Assembly: GCA_024138015.1 (NCBI GenBank)
Contig: JAMXBB010000011.1
Coordinates: forward strand, 74,437,696-74,501,695
Reading direction: 5' to 3'
Origin: Lumnitzera littorea
Lineage: Eukaryota; Streptophyta; Magnoliopsida; Myrtales; Combretaceae
DNA: 64,000 nucleotides
The notes beneath the pieces are model-generated. The model ran no database searches, was not told the DNA's origin, and saw nothing but the letters and a program-made list of their open reading frames with translations. Of the stretch, positions 36,559 through 47,936 are shown one piece after another. Made by a program: the position numbers and the translations under genes. Every line of letters starts with the position of its first letter. Position 1 is the first letter of the stretch.

Positions 36559-38140
36559 TAAGTTTCCACTAAAAGTTACTAGCAATTGCAATTATTTGAG
36601 AATACAATGATGATGTTAGCCTCTTCTAAAATTTTAATAATAACTTTAACAAAAATATGGAAAATGTGTTCCAAAAAAATTAAGACACCTTAGTTTGTTT
36701 CCAACTTGCTCCTATGTAACCGGAGGAATCGATTCATATGTCTAGGAATTTCCATCGATAACAGATTATGATAATAAAGTGCCTTTGCATGATCTCATAA
36801 ATTTTGCCATTCCCTAAAATTGGGAGTGTTCATTTTCTTACATGCTCACATCATGGTAGGAGCATGTATGATTAAAATTACTAATAAATCCATAAATATT
36901 GTATATGTTTATTTAATTCTTCAATACTATCTTTTTTGTGAATCCCTTTTATTCATAAATTCTACAAAATATATAATAAGTGCAAGTAATTAAATAACCT
37001 AAGTCTAAGCTAAAATCACCATTCTATAGAATTTCATTCGTATGTTTGACTAACATCATTCCCAATACACATATCATGTTTATCACTTAAAATATAAGTT
37101 ATTTCCAAACGGTTGAGTCATGAAACCCAGTATATAATTGTTGCATGCAATAATAAATATATACCACATGATACATGACTTAATAATTCTATACGCAATA
37201 ACCATTATCAACTTGCACAATGAATTAAGTTATAATTATCACTTAAACTTCCCAAATTAGCCAAGGAACTTGTCCTTTTTGTTTTTGGCCATATATAAAT
37301 ACAACAATTATGGGAAAAGAGAAACTCGATCTTTAAAGTTGGTTTTGAAAATGTAGACCTTGCATGCTCTCAAAAATTCATTATTCGTATTTAAAATGTG
37401 GGTCATACCCTGAGAGAGAGAGAGAGAGAGAGAATAGAACAATTATTGCTAAATACTTTCTCTTATATTGTTTATTTACAAATTAGTCCAGGAGCTGTTG
37501 TTTTAAGTAACTTTTCTACTCCCTCTCTAAAAAGTATAATTGTTATCTTATATAATCCATCTCCAAAGAGAATAAAAAGTTTAAATAATGGGACAATCAT
37601 GCTCTTAATAAATAACTATTAGTTATATTGCATAATAACCAACCAGAGACATGTTGGTATTTTGATCATATTTTCAAGTTAGTGCTACAATTATTGAAAT
37701 AAAATAGATACTGTAATAAGTATTCTTTAAAAAAAATTTATATGAAATAAAGACTGGAATATAAATTTCTAACCTACTATTGGTAGTTACTTTTTAGAAA
37801 TAATTTTTTTTATTTCTTATTAATTCTATTTCAAAAAGTAACAAGTCATAAGAAACCATAAGTTATTTTGAAAATATGGACCAAACCCCATGATTCTTAT
37901 ATTCATTTTGGAAGTGCGAGTTTACATGATCTCAGGAGACCATGAGTCATTTTGAAACAATGGTTTCATATAATCCCAAAAATCCGTGAACTGTTTTGAA
38001 TGCATAGGTTCATGCAATCCTAATAGTTCATAACTCCTTTTGAAACTATAAAAAATGTAAGCCTTGAAACAAGTCTGATCGGAAGAAATAGTACTAAGTA
38101 AACTTTAAGCTCGATCTCAACTCAAAGTTATAAAGTTTCA
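36559..38140. other. AT-rich intergenic DNA with a GA microsatellite
   Basis: No gene is seen. A (GA)n run of about 22 bases lies at 37412-37433. Confidence 0.6.
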
Positions 38141-38146
38141 GCTTAC

Positions 38147-38194
38147 TTAGAACTTTATTAAGTTTAGAGCTTAGAACTTTATTAAGTTTAGAGC
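38147..38194. repeat. Perfect 24-bp tandem duplication
   Basis: The unit TTAGAACTTTATTAAGTTTA plus GAGC occurs twice in tandem without a mismatch (38147-38170, 38171-38194), inside a stretch (38080-38440) rich in AAGCTCAACTC-like words. Confidence 0.9.
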
Positions 38195-38997
38195 TTTAAA
38201 TTTAAGCTCAACTCAAAATAACCTTCAACAAGCTTTAGCTCAACTCTAATAAGCTCATTTAGGCTCAATATTTCTAGAAGAAATATATATTTCTTTTAAT
38301 TAAAGCGATATTAATGTGCAAACTTGAGTTAAAATTGATTAATAAATAAGTTTAATTCAATCTTGATTGAACTTGTAAGCTTATCGAACCAAATATTATA
38401 TACCTCGAGCTCGATTTGATAAACCGCTTAAGACTACTTTCTAGGATTTTTTGCTCTGCAACCCTTAATGGCTATTACAATGGCATCAAACCGTTGATGC
38501 TTGCTATAGTAGGGTTATATCTTGCCTGAAGTATTCAAAGTCATGAGTACTCTCATTTGGCATGTTTTACTTAACTAATAATATAATAAATGGAAATTGC
38601 TTGTGATATTAGGTTAGGTTGGTGTAACATGCAATGTGTTAATTAAGGTTGACGTTGTATTGAGTTCTTCAAAACCCATTCTTTTAATTCTTTTTCTTGT
38701 GAAGATTACCTTACTAAATTCCTATAAAATCCAAATTATGATGCATATTATGATGTATTATGGGATCTTGATGTTGTTAGTGGGATGGGGATATAGGGGT
38801 TGTGTATTTGTTTTCGTAACTCATATTATCTTACAACCTATTTACTTAGAGAGAATTGGAGTTCTATTCCCTTTTTATTTTTTATTACGACGTTCACTTA
38901 GTTTTTTATCATGAAATCGCAATTCTGTAAGAATTCCTATTACTTGAGATCAAGTATTAAAGATTCTTTAATTCAACCAAAGAAACGTAATTCTCCA

Positions 38998-39285
38998 TTA
39001 CTACTACTACTACCACTACCACTGCTACTATTACCACTGCCACTATTACCACTATTACCACCATTGCCATCGCCATCAACCGACACTACTGTCGCTGTTA
39101 CCACCATCGACTACCGTAACCACCGCCATCACTACCGTTATTGCCATCGCCACCGCTACCATCATTACCAATTATCACTAACCACCACGATTGCCTTTAC
39201 CATTAATCACAGTAGCCATCACTATCATCACCACCATTATCACCACCGTCAACTGCTATCACCAACCGTCACCGTCTTATTATTT
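38998..39285. repeat. Degenerate trinucleotide repeat (ACT/ACC/ATT type)
   Basis: About 290 bases are built of ACT, ACC, ATT, ATC and GCC triplets, with a pure (CTA)-like start and increasing variation to the right. It yields a low-complexity open frame (Leu/Pro then His/Tyr-rich) at 38911-39288 that I do not regard as a gene. Confidence 0.8.
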
Positions 39286-39289
39286 TAGA

Positions 39290-40127
39290 ATTAATTGAGA
39301 AAGAAAATGGATCAAAGATAATTTAATTATTGAAGTTATATTATATATCTATTCTTAAATTAATTATAAATCCAATTAAATAAAATAATATATATTACAC
39401 CCTTATTTTATTCCTCACAAAATTTTATTTCCAATTCCAATTCTAATTATATTCCCTCTTATTCTATTTCATAAAATGAATAAACTGTTAGTATTTTCAT
39501 ATCCATACTTTTAGCAGTTTACTATAGTAGATATTTCTATCTCATAAAGTGAATAAGTCATGTTTTGCGCCCAAGCTGTGAGTTGATACTTTTGGTGGCC
39601 AGCAAGCTCGGTTGCTCTCAATATCCCAATTTCCGATGTTTATATATATGTGTGTGTGTGAGTAGTATAATGTTATGAGTTATCATTTTTTTTTTTGTAA
39701 TTTTTCTCCAATTGTAAGTTAAATTTTTTAAATTTAGTAATGATTTCTAAAACCTAAAATTGGTTGGAAGTCGCGTTTTAACTTTTTTTAAGATGGATTT
39801 AAAGAAAACTAAAAACTGACTAAGTCTCTCTTTGTTTTTCTTTCTTTTTTTCGAATGTTTATGCTATGAAGATAATAAAGTTCGTTTCCATCGTTAGCAG
39901 GTCCAATCGTCCATAAGACTCAAATGAGCAGAGAAATAAAAAAGACCACAAAGCACTTCGAGGATTTTGTGTGTTAGATAAATGGACAAGAGATTGGTAA
40001 CAAGATTTGGGTAAAGCAAGGGATGGAGATAGATAAACATACCCACATCCAGCAACAACTATTATTCTTCTTCATCAACTATTATAATCTTTTTATTATA
40101 ATGATAAGAATCCGAAGGAACGACATA
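39290..40127. other. AT-rich intergenic DNA, no gene seen
   Basis: Only short T-rich and TG microsatellite runs (39642-39660) stand out. Confidence 0.55.
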
Positions 40128-40479
40128 ACACTTTGTTTGGCACATGAGGGTAGGAACCTGGGAGAACAGAATTATGAGAGTATTCAGTTCTTTCCGATGT
40201 ATTTGGATTGTGAAAGAAAGGAAAATGAGAGGAATATCATTACTAAAAACAAAATGGAATACTATATGAAATTACTAACATATCAATAAAAAAAAAAAAG
40301 TAAAAAGATAAGGTAAAGTAAGGGTAGGATTGAAAATCAAATTACGTTTTAAAATTTTCCTCCCTCCTCCTTAAATTTATTCCTTCTATTTTCTTTGATT
40401 TTCCAAATAAGGAAGAGTATGTTGAAAATTCCTCTTTTCCTTACCCTCCTAACCTTTTCCCCCCGTTCCAAACACAAGC
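40128..40479. mobile_element. MITE-like inverted-repeat element
   Basis: The left end aacactttgtttggcacatg pairs with the complement of ccgttccaaacacaag (40463-40477). Purine-rich sequence follows on the left and pyrimidine-rich sequence precedes the right end. About 350 bp long with no coding capacity. It has the same general TTTGTTTGG/CCAAACA end type as the element at 18927-19256. Confidence 0.5.
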
Positions 40480-40880
40480 TAAATGTTAAAATGAATGAAA
40501 GTAGAAACTAGAATTTTACCTAACTAAACTAATGAGCACAGAGGTGGAGACTGGAGTTTCTAGAAATTGTTTAGATCCTCTATCTCTTTATTCTAACCTC
40601 TCATTTTTCATCATTACATGCTTTCCATTTTATGATTGTTCGAATGCTTCGATTCTTAATTCGATTTAGGTAATTCTTTCTCTCGTTCCAAACACCTGTT
40701 AGAATGAATGAAATCAGAAACTAGAATTTTACCTGACTAAACTAATGGGCACAGAGTTGGAGAATAAAGGATCTAGAAATTCTTCAGCTTCTGTGTCTAT
40801 TTTAAACTCTCATTTTCATCCTTGTTTATTTTCCTCTTTTGCTGTGAGATTGTGCAGTGCTCTGATTCTTGATTCAATCT
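40469..40880. repeat. Diverged tandem duplication, unit about 210 bp
   Basis: Both units start at CCAAACAC (40469 and 40687). They share gaatgaatgaaa, agaaactagaattttacct, actaaactaatg, gcacagag, tctagaaatt and end with gattctt(a/g)attc. The second copy lies directly before a possible short reading frame at 40899, so the duplication may involve a former promoter or leader. Confidence 0.75.
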
Positions 40881-40898
40881 AGAATATGTTCTTGTGCC

Positions 40899-41069
40899 AT
40901 GGAGTTTGAAGCAAGTGCCCAAAGTATGGCAAGCTTTATTGCAATTCGCACACACCATGACTCGTTACGACCGGAAGATTTAATCGAGCTCCATCTTTCT
41001 TCCTCGAGTATTTTGATGTTTTTGAGCTTATGCCATTGTAGAACTATGGGAATCTTCTTCCACCTATGA
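40899..41069 (+). pseudogene. Possible gene fragment, unknown product
   Basis: A 56-residue frame starts MEFEASAQSMASFIAIRTHH in a strong start context (GCCATGG) and ends at a TGA. It continues in another frame with SLLDDSKLQPFLAKLFPI near 41120-41180, which looks like real protein sequence, then stops at about 41227. I do not recognise the family. The shift between two protein-like stretches suggests a broken gene or a first exon with a missed intron. Confidence is low. Confidence 0.3.
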
Positions 41070-42250
41070 CTGATGGAAGTTTCCCTTTTCCAAGCAACTA
41101 ATTATGTTCATCAAGTATGATTTCTCTTCTCGATGACTCCAAGCTCCAACCTTTCCTTGCGAAGCTCTTCCCTATCACCACCTCTTATCCCTCTTCTCCT
41201 TCCTCACCGGTTCACAACAAGGTCTAGTCTTTCCACCAAGTATGCTTTTATCAACTTACATGAGGAAGAAGAAGGTAGTAATTTAAAAACTTCAATTAGT
41301 TACCCTTGATAACATTGTGTCGGGAACATGGTTAATATTGTGCTTAAAATCGTGAATTTAAAGACGACTACTTTATGGTATGCCCTCAGCCTATGATTCC
41401 ATCAAAATATGAAATAGTGAGCCCAACTAAAATTTTTCATATTTTTTTAAGAAAAATAATAATAGTAAGGAGATAATTTTACATTCAAAAAAATGAAATG
41501 ATTGCTTCAACCATATTATATATATATATATATATTAAAAACAAATACAACAGAAAGGACATACTTTTTCATAAATATATCTAGATAAAGATCTCATGTT
41601 GCCTCTAATTTCAAATTATATTTGATTAAAGATACAATTAAAAAATGTACACATAAAGTACATATAAGGATTAAGGAGTGGAATTTAAAACATTCTTAGC
41701 ATGCAGCACATAATTTAAGTACAATTTTTTTTCCCCTTCCATTCACGCCACTTAAAAACTTTGACCCTTTTTTTTTTTTTTTCTCCTTTTGATAGATGCC
41801 GCACATCTGGCGCTTTCTCAAAAGACATTACTGTCATTTTCTTCTTTTCTGTCTAACCCACTTGCAAAGAGAATTATGTGGAACTTATCAAAAAACGAGG
41901 TGTATAAAAATAACTGGTAGAGAAGAAACAACTCAAAATCAATATGATAAAAGAGTCCTATTCAACGATCATGAAACCCGAAATCAAAACTTGCGCGTGA
42001 TTTAGTCCACCATGATATGCGGCTGCATTTACTTAAACATAGGAGAAGAGGACACCTGGGCGAGTTATACGCAGATTCTGGTAACAAAAACAATATGATT
42101 CGTACCCAGCAAACCACGAAAAGACATTCATCAGGACAAAACTGACCAAGTAAAACCTTTGAAAATAACTTTGACATTACATAAACCCGTCCAGATATTA
42201 TCTCCATAAACAAGAAGCAAACCTGAGTGATGATGATCATCGGCTATGAA
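41070..42250. other. Spacer and eRF1 3' flank
   Basis: The left part is AT-rich with a TA run (41516-41535) and a T run (41768-41782). From about 42000 the sequence is less AT-rich and probably belongs to the eRF1 3' UTR, read on the minus strand. No other gene is seen. Confidence 0.5.
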
Positions 42251-42558
42251 AGGCAACAGAGCATTTCACCCCTTCAATATTCCCCTAGTTTCTGGTTCTG
42301 ACAGACAATCCATTTCTACTTTCCAAGTCCTAAGAAAACAGCCATACGGGCACCATCTTTCACAAAGTACAAGTACAGAGACTAACCCAAAGAAAACGGG
42401 AAGTACAGAAAGAGAGAGATAGAGAGAGGACAATCTCATATAAAATGGATGATCTGCTAATTATGATGCAGAAATATCTCCATCTTGAAAATCTTGGCAC
42501 TCTGCAGGAAGACAGGCCCCAACAGTAGCCTGAGACTGAAACATATATTGAATAATTT

Positions 42559-43869
42559 CTAATCAGAGTCCTCATAAAGCTCTCCATCATCAGATAGCTC
42601 GTCAAATGATCTGATGTCAAGCTGGTAGCGTAGAATCCCTCCAATTCCACCGAAACCTCTACAAAATTGTGATCCCTCCTGGGATTTATTCGTAACAAAT
42701 TCGAGTGTGCAGCCAAATTTCTTATATTCATTAGCAAACCACTCGAGCAAAGGCATTTTCTCTTGAACTTCCAGCTCGGCTGAAGTGGCTGAATCCCTGA
42801 AGTTGCTCTGATCAGCCTCTTGGTCCTTGTTCAAGTGCTTGATGAGGATTTCACCTGTGGTACTGTTTTTCAATACATATCTAGTTATATCCAGGTTTTC
42901 CCAAACAATAAGGGTTTCCACAGCACCCATTTCCAAAGCTTTCAAGGTGTCATCCACACCAAATACATATTTTCCCGTGTCCTGACTAATCTCTTCAAAG
43001 TACTTCCCAATCAAGCGTTTCTCCTGAATAAACTTCACATTGGAGAGTATTTCTGCCGACAATTCAATAGCTTGGTTGAAACCATTTTCACCCCCATAAG
43101 AAACATCAACTACGTTTAAAATCTTGGCTTGCAGACGAGGATCAAACATATCTGACTGGCTAAGCTCAGTCTTGAAGTCGGCTGAACCAGCAAGTATCAA
43201 CCCAGCAACATTAGGCTGACTGGTAGCAGGATTGATAAAGAACTGCGTAGCAAGCTCAGCAGTCTTCCTGACATAGTTGTGACGCTTCTCCATACGAAGC
43301 CTGGCAAAACGAAGGGCTGACTGCCCTCCTCTTCCATGCTTCTTGGGTAAGTCAACAGTAAACTTATGGAGTACTTCTCGAGTATTCCCACTTAATGTTC
43401 CAAAAAGAGTACCATTTCCATCCATGACAATAAAGCCAAACTTGTCATCAGATTCCAAGAGTTCATTTAGAGCTTCAGTGTGAAACTTGTTGTCACAGAG
43501 ATACAGCGATGCATTTATAGGCTTGAAAGGTTCAAAGTCGATTGTCACCTTCTTTTCTTTACCATCTTCAGTAACAATTGTGCCGGTGTAAAGCACCAAT
43601 CCATTTGGAGGGACCTTGTTATACAGCTTCAGCCTTTGTTGAGCAGAGGTTATGGCACCCAACACAGATTGACGGTTGACCCTGCTCTTAATGTTTGAAG
43701 CAGTTCCAAATTCATCACCCAACATTTTTGTTACCCTAGTAATTTGATCACGAGGAGGCATGATAAGAGATATCATGCTCGTACCATTTCCCCTAGCTGC
43801 TTCTAAGGCCTTGATCAATTTCTTGATCTTCCATATTTCAATATTCTTGTCCGACTCACCATCTGCCAT
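42559..43869 (-). CDS. ERF1: Eukaryotic peptide chain release factor subunit 1 (eRF1)
   Basis: eRF1 recognises all three stop codons in the ribosomal A site and triggers peptide release, working with the GTPase eRF3 in the cytoplasm. The 436-codon frame is uninterrupted and full length for the family. Visible motifs: GTS (29-31), TASNIKS (56-62), YLCDNKF (123-129), GRGGQS with the catalytic GGQ (181-183), then the middle domain and the eRF3-binding C domain ending in an acidic tail (FDELSDDGELYEDSD). The start MADGESDKNIEIWKIKKLI is the family's usual N-terminus. A coding region without introns matches several plant eRF1 copies. An AG just before the ATG (caacag/gATGG) suggests a leader intron. 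The TAG stop is followed by AAATTA. Nothing is damaged; it is probably functional. Confidence 0.98.
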   Translation of the reverse strand: MADGESDKNIEIWKIKKLIKALEAARGNGTSMISLIMPPRDQITRVTKMLGDEFGTASNIKSRVNRQSVLGAITSAQQRLKLYNKVPPNGLVLYTGTIVTEDGKEKKVTIDFEPFKPINASLYLCDNKFHTEALNELLESDDKFGFIVMDGNGTLFGTLSGNTREVLHKFTVDLPKKHGRGGQSALRFARLRMEKRHNYVRKTAELATQFFINPATSQPNVAGLILAGSADFKTELSQSDMFDPRLQAKILNVVDVSYGGENGFNQAIELSAEILSNVKFIQEKRLIGKYFEEISQDTGKYVFGVDDTLKALEMGAVETLIVWENLDITRYVLKNSTTGEILIKHLNKDQEADQSNFRDSATSAELEVQEKMPLLEWFANEYKKFGCTLEFVTNKSQEGSQFCRGFGGIGGILRYQLDIRSFDELSDDGELYEDSD

Positions 43870-43870
43870 C

Positions 43871-45446
43871 CTGTTGATTAGAGTTCAAGAAGATGAGGCA
43901 GAAATCAAATTGCCTAGGAGTAAATGCACACCATGAATGTAGGTGAAACTTAGAAGCTTATGGACCAAGATGAACACAGATACAAGCAGAATTTAACTAA
44001 ATTCAAAGACAAAAAAAACATAGCTACAGCAGAAAATAATAGACTCAATAATAACTTGCTGCCCAGCTCTCTCCATCGGTTACTTTAATGCACTAAGGAG
44101 ATTGAGACAACCATTTATTGGTTTGATACAAGGGAGGATTTGCCACCATCATCATGGAAATTATTGATCCATCAATGCCTAGCTTACATGTTGAAGTTAT
44201 TTAATCCTTGTTTTTATTCGACAGAATTCCTTAGCAGAAGCATCATAGGCAAACAATTTTCCTGATCCTCCTGGCTCCATAGCAGTCAGGGAAAATATTA
44301 CTTGTCATTTTGCTAGAACTACGCTAACCAGTCAATCGAGGTAAAATGCAGGAAGAGCCAGGTTCAGTAAGTTCATGTGACTTCAGATCAGAAATCAATA
44401 AGAAATAACTCATACCACAAATATGTCTCTGCGGCATTCTTTAAGCCAAAACCAAGTTCCACATAATGGTACAAGGAATGTGTGATGATTAGGCCCTCAA
44501 TGAATTACATCATGGTATATAATAAGGCCAAAATAATCAACCAAAAAGAATGAAGCCTTAATGGCTAGTAGGAATTAGGCTCGCTACTTTTTCCCTGTTC
44601 TCGACTTCTATCTATGCCCCTCTCACTTGTATGGAACTTCCTAATGTAATGGAGTGCAATGTCCATTTAGCAAATAGATAACTATGATATTGCTACTACG
44701 CAAATTGTGTAAATCAATATTGCAACTTACTTACCCTCAAAATCCAGGAATGGCCTACCTATCCATAAGATGGCTGAAACAAGAGTTGCACTCTCTAAAG
44801 CCAAAACGATGTCTTTTCTTGGGGTGTTAAATAGCCAAAACAATGTCTTCATAACTACGAAAATGTTAATTGAGGTAATTGTAAATGTTCAGAAGAAGAA
44901 GAAAATTTCCACCATCATCACTCTCTCAAATGTGTAATAAGTGCTATTGAACTGGTTTATTAAGTAATCCAAGAGGTGCTTTGTCAATGAGACTCAATCA
45001 TAATAACACCCCCGCCATGGAAGTTTCAAATTCCATTATTATCTACATAATACAAGACCGTGGCACCAATTAGCAGTGAATTTAACAAACTGAGCTTAAA
45101 TAATACTTAAAAAAGAAAAGAAAAGAAAAGAGAAACCTAGATTCGACTAAACGTGAACCAAAAGCTACCGAATTATTCAAAACTCCCGCTTCCTAACCAA
45201 ATCTAATCGTTTTCTCCAACATCAACGCAATTATCAAACAAATCGATTGCATGCCCACATTTAAGTTCAAATTAATATCAATTAAACGGATAATGTAGCT
45301 TCAAATTCAATGATCGACACAAAATTAGAGAAAAAATTTGTATTATCCACTACAAATAAGTAAATGAAGAATGATTATACAAGACGGATAAATATATGAA
45401 ACTAAAAATAGAGAGAGCGAGCACTTTTATAGAGAAACGGAAGTAC
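43871..45446 (-). other. Probable eRF1 5' UTR intron (about 1.58 kb)
   Basis: On the minus strand a donor TAAG/GTACTT ends a likely leader exon at 45447, and an acceptor CAACAG/G lies one base before the ATG. The region between has no coding pattern. A leader intron next to the start codon is common in plant translation-factor genes. This is inferred from splice signals only; other donors are possible. Confidence 0.5.
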
Positions 45447-45571
45447 CTTATGACTCGGGGAAGAAATTGGAGAGATGAGGACACAAAAAAGGAGTAGACG
45501 GGTAAGCTTAGGGTTATGGATCTGCCGCCGCGTGCTTACAAGCTTAGCTTGACTTACCCTACTACTGCTTG

Positions 45572-45616
45572 CCCCCCCTCTCTCTCTCTCTCTCTCTCCC
45601 TCCCTCCCTCCCTCCC
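45572..45616 (-). promoter_or_regulatory. GA repeat and G-quadruplex-type tract at the eRF1 5' end
   Basis: On the eRF1 coding strand, five GGG runs separated by single A bases (45598-45616) are followed by a (GA)n run (45579-45597) and a seven-G run (45572-45578). Four GGG with one-base loops is enough for a very stable parallel quadruplex; GAGA tracts are also common core-promoter or leader elements in plants. No TATA box is obvious upstream. The transcription start is unknown, so this may be promoter DNA or leader RNA. Confidence 0.65.
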
Positions 45617-45659
45617 TCTCTAGAGAAACAACGGCACAAAATGCGGTGGGCCCAAACAC

Positions 45660-46190
45660 CGCCCCGTTTTTCTCCTTGAGTTATTTTCTGTGATCATCAA
45701 AGGTATTACTTTCTTGTAAGGAACTTTCTTTCTTCTTTCTTTTCTTTTTTCTTTATTTTTTTTTTTATCCGTATGCTACCCGTGGCATCTTACAATAATC
45801 CTGTATAAACTACAATATATCATATATATCCTATAAATTTTTTTTTTCTTATAAATTTTAATATACTTATTTTTTCAAAACATAAAATAAACTTAAAATT
45901 TTTTTTTTCAAAAGCAATTACTTATTTTAACTAATCTTTCAAATGACACCAATAAATAGAGTTAATTGAGGTTTATTTTTAACCAATTTTTGTTCTTTAA
46001 ATGGTTTTTTAATTGTCATTATCATAGATGAATTTTTATGAAGCATTGTATAAAACATTATTTATGTAAATAAAACATTCGTTTTATAATAATCACACTG
46101 CAAAGATATTTAAGGAAATAAGTGTACTGTTTTAAGTAAACATCATACTTAATGCGAGATTTATAAAATTTATTAAAATTTGAATAAAAC
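45660..46190. other. AT-rich flank upstream of eRF1
   Basis: Contains T-rich runs (45750-45766, 45840-45850, 45899-45908). No gene is seen. Confidence 0.55.
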
Positions 46191-46194
46191 ATTT

Positions 46195-46880
46195 ACAAAG
46201 TTATATAATTCGATAATTATGAATGTGACAATAATATAATATCAAACAATTAACCATGGTAAAATTAAGATATAATATGAAAAATGAAAAAAATATAAAT
46301 TCAAACTAAAATATTTTTTTCTTCAATGTATATACATTAATAAAATAAAAGTAGAAACTAAGAACTCATATTCCCTTTTTAACTTTATTAGATGATGGAT
46401 TTAATAAAAGAAAAAAGAGTAGAAAGAAAATAACAATTAAGTAAAGACTAAAGACCAAATATGGAAGGAAAGGGACTATAATTCAATAATTATATAATTT
46501 AATAATCATGGATATGACAACAATATAGAATCAAACAATTAACCATGGAAAAATTAAGATATAACATGAAAAACATAACAAAATATAAATTCAAATTAAA
46601 ATATTTTTCTTCTTCAAGGTACATACATCAGGAAAATAATATCTGTATAGTCTCAGAAAATCATATTTCACTTTAATAATAATACAAATTTTTTTGTCTT
46701 ACATAACACAAAAAAAAAACTATTATGTTATAGAAAACAAGTAATAGTGGCTTGTAGAGGTGCTAAAAGTAGTAACCAATTACTCTTCAACTTTACTAAA
46801 TGATGGATTTAATAAATGAAGAAGGAGTAGAAAGAAGATGACAATTAAGTAAAGACTAAAAATGAAAGAAAGAAAGAAAT
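46195..46880. repeat. Old tandem segmental duplication (unit about 290-410 bp)
   Basis: The stretch aataattatgaatgtgacaa (from about 46210) through gatataatatgaaaaatg and atataaattcaaactaaaat recurs from about 46495 with scattered changes. A second shared block gatgatggatttaataaa, gagtagaaagaa, acaattaagtaaagactaaa lies at 46391-46452 and 46799-46860. The offset grows from about 290 to about 410 because the second unit carries an insertion of about 120 bp. Confidence 0.78.
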
Positions 46881-47936
46881 AGACTAACAAGCATTTAATT
46901 TAATATTTTAATGGTAGAGCTTTGCTTTATTTTAAAGAGATTATATTATTTATTTATTTATTTTATTTAATTATTATTATAAGATAGGAATCTTGGAATC
47001 TATATCTTATATACTTTAAAATATAAATTTCAAGGTAGGTATAAAATATCCTACCTTATAAAATAGATTTTGAAAAATTACCATAGGAAAACTATCGATA
47101 GCTTTAATTACCTATTCAAAACCTGCTTAGTTGAGCAAGATCTAAATGGGTACCTTATACGGCAAGGTTACCCACTTACCCCTAGTGGACATAAAAAAAA
47201 AACTAAAATATCAGGTATTAATTTTGTGTGAGTAGTTATTTTTCTCTATTTTGTTTCTCCTTACATTTTTCTTTTTAAATTAACATTATAATATACTGTT
47301 GGAAATTAAGGAAACTTTTCCAACATCACAATTGATTAATCTTGATTCAATTAAACCCAAATAAATTTATATAGAAAATCTCTAAAATTAAAATACTAAT
47401 AATATGATTTCATGAATTATTTTAAAATTGAAATAATGTAATATATATTTTACATTGATTGTTTTCCATTCAAAAGAGTTAAAATTTCTTCAAGTACCAA
47501 AAATACATTTTTATATACTCATATCAAACAATGCAAAGTTTGTAACCCTAAAGTAAGACTTGCATAAAGAACATCTCTTTTGACCCTTGATAAAGAAGAT
47601 TAGAATTTTTAATGGATTAAGGAAAAGACTTAAAATGAAAAAAAAAATTGATAAAAACTATAAATGATGAAAAGGTATATAACTCAAAAAATTATATAAT
47701 ATACCTAGTTATTCAATACAAATGCACTAAAATAAAAAATCATAAAGTGAAAATATATGTATAATCAATAGTCACCAAATATATAAAATGATTAATAGTC
47801 ACTTCCAACAAGGATAGGTAATTACTTATAGTTTTGTAAGAATTATTGCTCACGTTTTTTATTACATAATTTAATTTTGAAACCGATGATTAATCTAAAA
47901 TCAATTGAGGAAAAAAACAACAATGACCAAAAGGCA
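46881..47936. other. AT-rich DNA, no gene seen
   Basis: No conserved coding or RNA pattern was recognised. Confidence 0.55.

Noticed and set aside
19405..36565. Target-site duplication for the second chromovirus
   Set aside because: Bases left of 19413 (gcgaca) and right of the 3' LTR (taagt) do not match; either the ends have mutated or the LTR limits are off by a few bases.
38911..39288. 125-codon frame with poly-Leu/Pro and His/Tyr runs
   Set aside because: It is a translation of the degenerate trinucleotide repeat; the composition changes with the repeat, not with any protein fold.
41962..42240. 92-codon minus-strand frame downstream of eRF1
   Set aside because: Lies in the likely eRF1 3' UTR, shows no domain, and its composition is like the flanking non-coding DNA.
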